From positions 1 to 6,320 of the forward strand of contig CAZEHW010000206.1 in assembly GCA_964511865.1 (NCBI GenBank): a stretch of DNA of 6,320 nucleotides, given 5' to 3'. This DNA is from ChocPot-Mid sp964511865. Its GTDB lineage: Bacteria; Bacteroidota; Ignavibacteria; Kapaibacteriales; UBA2268. Position numbers and translations under genes: made by a program. Shown here in pieces: positions 1-5,215 of this stretch. How positions within the stretch are numbered: position 1 is the stretch's first letter; each line of letters opens with the position of its first letter. The notes beneath the pieces were generated by a model. The model had not been told where the DNA came from and did no database searches. It worked only from the letters and a program-made list of their open reading frames with translations.

Positions 1-1720
1 AATCTAATGTTGTCTGACCTAAAAGATTGATAAATTTAATTTCAAATGTTTCTTCTGGAGCCAAATTCAAATTTAAATATCCTGTGGAATTTATTGGATT
101 AGGAATTATTTCACAATAAAATATCGAAGAATTATAATCACCAATATCCGAAGGGTCCCAAGTTGTAAAGATTCTGAACTCTGACCAAATACCTTGTCCT
201 CCATCGTTAAAACCTGCAACATGCCACTTATACTGATTCATGCCATCCAGTTCTTCAGTTATCTGATAAACTACAGTATCACCTCCAACTAAAGTGATGT
301 TTGTATCTTCGGAAACAATCTCCTCTGAATCAAAATCTACCAATTGAAAATAATACCTGTCCGCGTTCTCAATTTTACTCCACTTAAAAAGAGGTAGCGT
401 AGTTACTTCATTTGAAATATGTTCCGGTTCGAGCAAAAGTACCATTCCCGGAGGTGCAGGAGCTGTTGTAAATGTCCACTGTTCCGACCAAGGTGATTCC
501 CCTGCAGAATTCATCCCTCTAACATGCCATTTGTATGTTGTCCCAAGTACCAAATTCCTCACAGTTCTCAAAACAGTCCCATCTTCTTCAGGTAAAATAT
601 TGTCATAATCTTTTACCACTGAATCAGCATCGTTTAATACCTGAATCTGATATTCGTTTGCTCCAGGAATCTCAGACCATTTGAAATCAATATTTTTACT
701 TAAATTTTTTGCTCCGTCCAATGGCTCTATTAAGATTGCCTGCTCAGTCGGAGGTATCGGTTTTGTCGTAAACCACCACTCATATGACCATTCACCTTCA
801 CCACCATCATTCACACCCCTTACCATCCATGAATATTCTTTCCCGGGTTCAAGATTTTTTAATGAAACTGAATTAGTGGAAAGTGTTTTTCTTTCAACCA
901 AGCCATCTTCATCGTTAACTTCTACTTCGTACGAATCTGCATTCGGAACTTCCTGCCATTCCAATAATACAGGTATCTCTACATCCTCCTGACCGCTATA
1001 AGGTGATGTTAAAGTAACTCTCCCGGGTTTAGGAATGAAACTCATAACAAAATCAAAACATGAATTCCAATCGGATGTAAATTGACTACTAAAATAATAA
1101 GCTCCTGTATGAGCCACTCCCGGAACTTCTACCAGCTTCACATGAGCACCGGAAGTTTCCAATTGTGTTTTGAAAGAACGGCAATCAGAAATAATATTAT
1201 CTGATGTCCCGCAAATCATAGCAAATCCAAGACTGTTTATCGCAGATTGTGAAACTCCATAACCATAGGCGGCAATTCCGATTAATCCCTTGAATAATTG
1301 ATAATTGGAAGGTCCGAAACTAAATGTTGTATAACCGCCTGCAGAATATCCCGATAAAATAATTTTTGATTCATCAATATTAAATTGACTTTTGCAGTAA
1401 TTGATTAAAGGAATTATAGATTCGGATAAACTTGCGTCTGCCCCATCCGGACATGCTAAAATAAAATTTTTATCAGAAGCGGATTGCTTAATCATATCCC
1501 TAATTCCCCAAGCCGGTGATTGTGCAGGATGAAGCCCAATAACCAAAGGTTTCGCACCCGAGCCGGAAGAAACATAAAATTCAACATTACCACCCCAGCC
1601 ATCCTGAGAAACATATCTTGTAAATGACCCGGTCTGTGAATTAGCTACATTAAACAATAACAGCAAAAACAGAAATCCCGTTATCAAGCATCTTGAAAAA
1701 AATAACGTATAGATTTTCAT
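1..1720 (-). CDS. Secreted esterase (alpha/beta hydrolase, PHB-depolymerase/LpqC-like) with three FN3-like repeats and T9SS sorting tail; partial, C-terminus off the left edge
   Basis: The minus-strand frame stays open from ATG 1720-1718 to the window edge, giving 573 residues with the end missing. Residues 1-28 form a Sec signal peptide (basic start, long Leu/Phe core, break near NVANS). Residues 30-230 look like an alpha/beta-hydrolase: HP at 64-65 near the expected oxyanion loop, nucleophile box GYSAGG with Ser126, Asp174 in GTSDN and His204 in GVAHTG, a plausible Ser-Asp-His triad. Three repeats of about 100 residues follow (231-320, 321-420, 421-520), each ending in a YxW-V-G-N-G-W-FTT signature as in fibronectin type III folds. 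From about residue 536 the sequence (IIPNP, then INLLGQ) matches the start of a type A T9SS C-terminal domain, so surface attachment or release through T9SS is inferred. AGGTG about 6 bases before the ATG supports the start. The substrate (polyester, acylated polysaccharide or other) cannot be read from sequence. Confidence 0.85.
   Translation of the reverse strand, partial: MKIYTLFFSRCLITGFLFLLLLFNVANSQTGSFTRYVSQDGWGGNVEFYVSSGSGAKPLVIGLHPAQSPAWGIRDMIKQSASDKNFILACPDGADASLSESIIPLINYCKSQFNIDESKIILSGYSAGGYTTFSFGPSNYQLFKGLIGIAAYGYGVSQSAINSLGFAMICGTSDNIISDCRSFKTQLETSGAHVKLVEVPGVAHTGAYYFSSQFTSDWNSCFDFVMSFIPKPGRVTLTSPYSGQEDVEIPVLLEWQEVPNADSYEVEVNDEDGLVERKTLSTNSVSLKNLEPGKEYSWMVRGVNDGGEGEWSYEWWFTTKPIPPTEQAILIEPLDGAKNLSKNIDFKWSEIPGANEYQIQVLNDADSVVKDYDNILPEEDGTVLRTVRNLVLGTTYKWHVRGMNSAGESPWSEQWTFTTAPAPPGMVLLLEPEHISNEVTTLPLFKWSKIENADRYYFQLVDFDSEEIVSEDTNITLVGGDTVVYQITEELDGMNQYKWHVAGFNDGGQGIWSEFRIFTTWDPSDIGDYNSSIFYCEIIPNPINSTGYLNLNLAPEETFEIKFINLLGQTTLD
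2..115 (-). other. Start of type A T9SS C-terminal sorting domain of the esterase (partial)
   Basis: Esterase residues 536-573 read as a linker ending in IIPNP, a beta-strand (YLNLNLA), then a second strand and turn (FEIKFINLLGQ). This is the usual order of the Por-secretion-system tail: PNP box, alternating hydrophobic strand, then a D/N-x-x-G turn. The final strand and C-terminus are outside the window, so the domain is recognised from its first half only. Confidence 0.75.
161..1030 (-). repeat. Three tandem fibronectin type III-like protein repeats inside the esterase
   Basis: Residues 231-320, 321-420 and 421-520 of the esterase each begin with a Pro-rich linker and LxxP segment, contain a W near the first third (LEW, FKW, FKW), and close with YSWMVRGVNDGGEGEW, YKWHVRGMNSAGESPW and YKWHVAGFNDGGQGIW, followed by FTT. 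The spacing of about 100 residues and the Trp/Tyr pattern suggest FN3-type beta-sandwiches, usually spacers or carbohydrate/surface-contact modules in secreted enzymes. The similarity is at protein level; I did not find long exact DNA repeats. Confidence 0.75.
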
Positions 1721-1859
1721 AACAACACCTAAAAAAATTTAACAAATTTTATAAATTTGCCAACATTATAATTATAATGACACATAAAACGCAAAAACGT
1801 CTCAAAAATATTGAATTTTTTTTGGGTTATTTGTTTTAACTATCTATAAAACATAAAAG
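1721..1859 (-). other. Intergenic gap between sod and esterase
   Basis: This is the longest gene-free stretch in the window. It contains the candidate promoter described separately and an AGGTG ribosome binding site next to the esterase start. I see no GC-rich hairpin followed by a T-run that would act as an intrinsic terminator for sod, only AT tracts, and no sign of an RNA gene. Confidence 0.5.
1765..1794 (-). promoter_or_regulatory. Candidate promoter for the esterase gene
   Basis: On the minus strand, TTGCGT (1794-1789) and a duplicated TATAAT (1776-1771 and 1770-1765) lie in the 139-base gap between sod and the esterase. The second TATAAT is 18 bases from TTGCGT and about 44 bases before the start codon. 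This is a sigma70-like match. It does not fit the Bacteroidota TTTG/TAnnTTTG consensus well, and such hexamers occur by chance in AT-rich DNA. Confidence 0.3.
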
Positions 1860-2591
1860 TTATTTTTTTTCTTCCCTAATCGGATGAACCGAAAAATTCT
1901 TGGATGCATTTTCCCAATTGACAATATTCCACCATTCTTTAATGTAATCGGCACGCTTATTCTGATATTTTAAGTAATATGCATGCTCCCATACATCAAT
2001 TGTCATCAATGGAATAACGTCCCATGTCGTTAGCTTCTGATGATTTTCGACCTGAAGAATCACTAGTTTTTTGGTTGATGGTTGATATGCCAGCAAACCC
2101 CATCCACTGCCTTCTACGGAAGATGCGGCGGCAGAAAACATCATTTTAAACTTGTCAAAAGTCCCGAAATCAACTTTGATTCTATCGGCTAAATCCCCTT
2201 TCGGCTCTCCCCCGCCGGTCGGTGACATTGAATTCCAATAAAGTGTATGAAGAAAATTACCGGCACCATGAAATGCTAGCTTTTTCAGCCAATAATCTAT
2301 CATCGAAAAATCTTTTTTTCCTAAAGCTTCGGCTATTTCAGCTTGTGCTTTATTCAAGCCGTTTACGTATCCCTGATGATGTTTTGTATAATGCAGTTCA
2401 ATTGTTTTTGCGTCTATATAAGAATCCAAAGCATCAAAAGCGTAAGGTAACTCAGGTAGCTTATATTCCGTATTATTCAAAAATAAATTTTCCTGACCGC
2501 TTTGTCCGAACACCGGAAGCGTTGCTCCCATAGCCGCTACAGCAGATAATACTCCGGCACTTTGCAAAAAATCTCTTCTGTTTATTTCCAT
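1860..2591 (-). CDS. sod: Tat-exported Fe/Mn superoxide dismutase
   Basis: A 243-residue iron/manganese superoxide dismutase, converting superoxide to oxygen and hydrogen peroxide. Residues 1-30 form an export signal with the twin-arginine pattern NRRDFLQ followed by an Ala/Gly/Leu-rich core and VFGQ, so a folded, metal-loaded enzyme probably goes to the periplasm by Tat. The SOD N-terminal helical domain starts at LPELPYAFDAL (46-56). Metal ligands fit the family: His67 (IELHYTKHH), His115 (GNFLHTLYWN), Asp199 and His203 (DVWEHAYYLKY). Gly111, four residues before His115, is the Mn-type choice, but the outer-sphere position is His184 in ENHQ rather than Gln (Mn type) or Ala (Fe type), so metal preference is open. 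GAAAGGAT about 7 bases before the ATG is a good ribosome binding site. The gene is 30 bases downstream of the small exported protein gene, suggesting co-transcription. Confidence 0.95.
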   Translation of the reverse strand: MEINRRDFLQSAGVLSAVAAMGATLPVFGQSGQENLFLNNTEYKLPELPYAFDALDSYIDAKTIELHYTKHHQGYVNGLNKAQAEIAEALGKKDFSMIDYWLKKLAFHGAGNFLHTLYWNSMSPTGGGEPKGDLADRIKVDFGTFDKFKMMFSAAASSVEGSGWGLLAYQPSTKKLVILQVENHQKLTTWDVIPLMTIDVWEHAYYLKYQNKRADYIKEWWNIVNWENASKNFSVHPIREEKK

Positions 2592-2621
2592 TTTTATATC
2601 CTTTCAATTTTTTATTGTCGT

Positions 2622-3119
2622 TTAAAATGTATCTGTATATTTAAGATTCAAAACAATCCAACCAATAGTAGGTGAGTTATAAAATGTGAACGTCCAAAGT
2701 ATCGGATTGAACGGATGCAAACTCAGGTACTTCACTTTAACATAAGAAACCGATATATATTCGGCACCGGCTTGCTCATGTCCTGTAATTTTCCCATAAA
2801 GTTCAATTGCCTGATTAGTTTTCATAACCTGTTCTTTGATTTTATCCTTATTCCGTATCAAAGGACTGTTCTTCAAAAACTCTGTATATGCTTTTTCAAC
2901 ATCACCTGTCATTAAAATATTAAAAAAATCAATACACTTTTGATTAAGTTCCGTAGGAATACCAATCAAGGTATATACCGGGTCCATGTTTTCTATGTCA
3001 GTTTCATCTCCTTGATTTAACAATGGCTTTTCATCCAATATCGGCGATGTTTTCTGTACCTGCGAATAAGATGTACTTAGTGAAAATATCATCAATAAAA
3101 TTAAAGTTAATGATTTCAT
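2622..3119 (-). CDS. Small exported protein of unknown function (possible NTF2-like fold)
   Basis: A 165-residue protein I do not recognise. Residues 1-19 are a clear Sec signal peptide (MKS start, Leu/Ile/Met core, STSYSQ at the likely cleavage site), with no lipobox Cys, so it is probably periplasmic or secreted. An acidic low-complexity linker follows (about 30-47), then a helical part (55-105, including FFNILMTGDVEKAY and DKIKEQVMKTNQAI) and a beta-rich part (110-165) with alternating strands around YISVSYVKVKYLS, WTFTFYNSP and GWIVLNLKY. Helices followed by a curved sheet with a W-x-F-x-FY strand is the general layout of NTF2/SnoaL-like proteins; that is inference from pattern only. AGGAGA about 6 bases before the ATG is the strongest ribosome binding site seen here. 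It lies between rluB (40 bases upstream) and sod (30 bases downstream), so it may be co-expressed with both. Confidence 0.8.
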   Translation of the reverse strand: MKSLTLILLMIFSLSTSYSQVQKTSPILDEKPLLNQGDETDIENMDPVYTLIGIPTELNQKCIDFFNILMTGDVEKAYTEFLKNSPLIRNKDKIKEQVMKTNQAIELYGKITGHEQAGAEYISVSYVKVKYLSLHPFNPILWTFTFYNSPTIGWIVLNLKYTDTF

Positions 3120-3159
3120 AGGTTTTCTCCTGAATATATTTTTAAAAATTTTTTCGACT

Positions 3160-3915
3160 TCAAATTAATCCTGTCATTCTTTTCAAAGCAAGTACTTCAT
3201 TATTTAATAATCTTCTGTATTCTCCCCTTTTCATACCTGCATTAGATAATCCTGCAAAAACTTTCCTGTCAAGTTTACTAACCTGATATCCGACAGCTTC
3301 AAACATTCTTTTAACCTCATGGTTTTTTCCTTCGTATAAAGAAATTGTAACCTGGGTTTTATCCTTTGGATTAATAAAAATTTCGCAGGGGGCTGTTTTC
3401 CCGTCTTCAAGTTCTATTCCTCCGGCGATTTTTTGTGCATCAGAAAATTTTAAAGGCATATCCAAACCGGCATTATAAATTCTCTATTTAGGATGTGTCA
3501 GTCTATAAGTTAGCTCACCATCATTTGTTAATAACAGTACTCCTGTCGTATTCCTGTCCAATCTGCCTACCGGAAATATCCTGACATAAGATTTGACAAG
3601 GTCAAGAACTGTTTTCCTGCCTAAATCATCATCAGTGGTTGTAAGGTAATTCTTTGGTTTGTTAAGTAAAATATAAATAAGTTTTTTATTAGTTAGAACA
3701 GGATTACCTGAAACTGTTACCTTATCCGATAAACTGATTTTTGAGCCTAATTCAGAAACAGTTTTTCCGTTAACTTTAACAAAACCCTTACTAATCAATT
3801 CGTCTGCTTTTCTTCTGGATGTAATTCCATTGTCAGCAAGAAACTTATTCAGTCGAACAGTTTCTTCGGCTTTTATAACTTCTTTTCTTTTATCTCTTAC
3901 AATTTTATTTTTCAT
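3160..3915 (-). pseudogene. rluB: RsuA/RluB-family 23S rRNA pseudouridine synthase, interrupted by an in-frame TAG
   Basis: Two open segments lie in the same frame and together make one RsuA/RluB-type pseudouridine synthase of about 250 residues. The first (3915-3484, 143 residues) holds the S4 RNA-binding domain (about 21-67, RLNKFLADNGITSRRKADEL) and the catalytic motif GRLDRNTTGVLLLTNDG with Asp120, then ends at HPK with TAG (3486-3484). The frame continues directly as RIYNAGLD and carries the rest of the catalytic domain, including GIELEDGKTAP and GKNHEVKRMFEAVGYQVSKL, to TGA at 3160. Family members usually have about seven residues between the conserved HP and the motif Tyr; here there are four positions including the stop, so roughly three codons are missing at the same place. 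Neither half shows further decay, which suggests a recent event or an assembly problem. No obvious ribosome binding site precedes 3915, and only a weak one precedes Met at 3465. Related paralogues (RluE, RluF, RsuA) cannot be fully excluded. Confidence 0.85.
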
Positions 3916-3957
3916 ATACTTATAAGTTAATTAAAAATTTTGAAATATTAATGAAAT

Positions 3958-4185
3958 TTATTCAATAATAACGGGAATAACAAAATTATAATTTGTAATT
4001 AATACAAAATAACAACCTTTTAACGATTCCAACCCATCAAGTCTTATGCTATTATTGGGTACAAATTTATAATCTTTAACTTCTCGTCCCATGATATCAT
4101 ATACAGTAACATTAATTTCAGATTGTGTTAATACCCCTTTAAATTCCAAAAAATAGCCGGAATATTTTCGGATTATTTTCGCCAC
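3958..4185 (-). CDS. Type A T9SS C-terminal sorting domain, in the -1 frame relative to the upstream propeller gene
   Basis: A 75-residue open segment when counted from GTG at 4185; the frame itself is open from 4236, just after a TAA. It reads as a T9SS sorting domain: a strand (GYFLEFKGVL), the signature VTVYDIMGREV, a spacer, IRLDGLESLKGCYFVLI, and a final strand ending IPVIIE. There is no signal peptide and no good ribosome binding site, so an independent 75-residue protein makes little sense, because these domains work only at the C-terminus of an exported cargo. It overlaps the end of the 5141-4173 gene by 13 bases in the -1 frame. Read through from the A9 run at 4218-4210, the frame gives a Lys/Glu linker (KKKEEFQENEEVAKII) leading straight into the domain. 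It is therefore best seen as the true or alternative C-terminus of that gene. Confidence 0.75.
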   Translation of the reverse strand: MAKIIRKYSGYFLEFKGVLTQSEINVTVYDIMGREVKDYKFVPNNSIRLDGLESLKGCYFVLITNYNFVIPVIIE

Positions 4186-4218
4186 TTCTTCATTTTCTTG
4201 GAATTCTTCTTTTTTTTT
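4142..4218 (-). promoter_or_regulatory. Candidate -1 frameshift site: A9 slippery run plus downstream stem
   Basis: On the minus strand, bases 4218-4210 are nine A followed by G at 4209. In the zero frame of the upstream gene (Val308 at 4220, then three Lys codons) this gives A AAA AAG at 4215-4209, the same heptamer used for -1 frameshifting in E. coli dnaX. Three bases later, AATTCCAAGAAA (4205-4194) can pair with TTTTTTGGAATT (4153-4142): 12 pairs with one G-U, enclosing a 40-base loop. The upstream Shine-Dalgarno-like stimulator is weak (GAGTGGA at 4234-4228). A -1 shift yields a 394-residue protein ending in the T9SS domain. A9 runs also allow RNA-polymerase slippage, as in Thermus dnaX. 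A simple mutation or sequencing error in the homopolymer would look the same. Confidence 0.45.
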
Positions 4219-5141
4219 ACTGAGGTTTCCACTCTTTTATAATAATACAAATGTGCCGGAATAAGAAATGGACTCCTTTCGCTTATTGTGTAGTAACCTA
4301 ATGAAGCAGGATGCCAGCTAATGCCTTCTCCCTGCGGTTCCATCTGATAATGAATCGATTTGGAGTCTTTTTTTAATGCTTCTTTTATAGTTTCACCGGA
4401 ATTTCTTCTGAAATAATAAACCTTTGAATATGTTTTTATTAAAATTTCTGTCCCTTCTGATGAAATATCGGCGGCTGTAACTCCAGAACCATTCATACCT
4501 TCATAACCAAAGGGCAGTTCGGTAACAAAGTCAGCTGTAATTGTAGTGGCAACAGATTGAGGATATTCAATTTTATAAACTTTTTCATTATCCAATCTCT
4601 TTGTTATCACGTACAAGTCCTTTGTCTGAGGGTCAATCATCAGAGCTTCACTGTCATATATTTTATCAGGGAATTTAAAAGTAATTTTATCATATTCTCT
4701 AATAGTATCAATTTTTTGTTTTTGGTCTTCACTCACGTATGGTTCTTTAAAGCGGTAAATATCTTTTGTTTTGAACTGCTTCAAATTATCTCCAATATCA
4801 CCAAAATAAATATAATCAAAATTATCTTCAGGACCGGGACCAATTGCAATATCTTCCCAGTCTCTGCCATTCTTAATATTTAACACATAAATTGCCACAA
4901 TTTTTGCTGAAGTATTAATTGCAAAAACTCTTGCTTCAGGACTGTCATCATTATGCACCCAGAGAATATTTTTATTTTTCCTGCTTGCAGCTATACCAGA
5001 AGCTTCATTTATAATTGAATCATCAACAATACCAAGGTCAACAGGTCCTTCGAAATTATTGGACTGTGAAAACAATTCAATCGTATGACTTATAAATATC
5101 AGAGCAACTAAACTCAATAATGCAATTTTCTTCAATATCAT
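4173..5141 (-). CDS. Exported beta-propeller-like protein of unknown function (DWEDIA/GDIGDN family)
   Basis: Zero-frame product of 322 residues. Residues 1-26 are a Sec signal peptide ending near LFSQ. The body resembles exported bacterial proteins with repeated strand-turn blades. It opens with INEASGIAASRKNKNILWVHNDDS (about 43-67), then RDWEDIAIGPG (93-103), IYFGDIGDN (111-119), IYRFKEP (128-134), a YDSEALMIDPQTKDLYVITK blade (162-181), and a final EGISWHP and YYTISER pair. Conserved acidic residues could bind metal, but no catalytic motif can be named. In frame the protein ends in a very basic Lys-rich tail after the A9 run, unlike a natural fold end, whereas the -1 frame supplies a T9SS sorting domain. 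The gene starts 74 bases from the divergent rtcB and precedes rluB by 42 bases counted from the sorting-domain stop. A plausible role is a T9SS-secreted surface protein; substrate unknown. Confidence 0.8.
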   Translation of the reverse strand: MILKKIALLSLVALIFISHTIELFSQSNNFEGPVDLGIVDDSIINEASGIAASRKNKNILWVHNDDSPEARVFAINTSAKIVAIYVLNIKNGRDWEDIAIGPGPEDNFDYIYFGDIGDNLKQFKTKDIYRFKEPYVSEDQKQKIDTIREYDKITFKFPDKIYDSEALMIDPQTKDLYVITKRLDNEKVYKIEYPQSVATTITADFVTELPFGYEGMNGSGVTAADISSEGTEILIKTYSKVYYFRRNSGETIKEALKKDSKSIHYQMEPQGEGISWHPASLGYYTISERSPFLIPAHLYYYKRVETSVKKKKNSKKMKKWRK

Positions 5142-5164
5142 TTTTTACTATTATTCTTTTTTTA

Positions 5165-5192
5165 TTTATATTAATAATTTAATAAAGCAAAA
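5165..5192 (-). promoter_or_regulatory. Candidate promoter for the propeller-protein gene in the divergent gap
   Basis: The 74-base gap 5142-5215 separates two divergent genes and must hold at least one promoter for each. On the minus strand TTTTGC (5192-5187) and TATAAA (5170-5165), spaced by 16 bases and ending about 23 bases before the start codon, are the best pair I see. The gap is almost all A and T, so the match is weak. No clear pair stands out for rtcB on the plus strand. Confidence 0.25.
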
Positions 5193-5215
5193 TTAAAGAT
5201 TTTATTTTAAAATTT

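Noticed and set aside
681..992. Plus-strand open frame of about 100 codons inside the esterase region
   Set aside because: It is antisense to a well-supported hydrolase/FN3 gene, is Ser/Thr/Pro-rich with no recognisable domain, and has no ribosome binding site.
2222..2533. Plus-strand open frame opposite sod
   Set aside because: Antisense to conserved SOD sequence with all metal ligands; the translation looks like random hydrophobic and basic sequence.
2715..2915. Plus-strand open frame opposite the small exported protein gene
   Set aside because: The opposite strand has a signal peptide and a strong ribosome binding site; this frame has neither.
3131..3159. A/T palindromic stretch between rluB and the small exported gene as a terminator
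   Set aside because: It has no GC stem, and the next gene is only 40 bases away on the same strand.
3484..3486. Possible reassigned UAG codon
   Set aside because: Only one in-frame TAG was found, at a place that also lacks about three codons; the other genes end in TAA or TGA, so nothing here supports a changed code.
3918..3927. Perfect 10-base palindrome ACTTATAAGT just before the rluB start
   Set aside because: Too short and AT-rich to call an operator without a second copy; expected by chance in such DNA.
4557..4883. Plus-strand open frame opposite the propeller-protein gene
   Set aside because: Ile/Phe-rich translation typical of the antisense of AT-rich coding DNA; the minus strand carries conserved motifs there.
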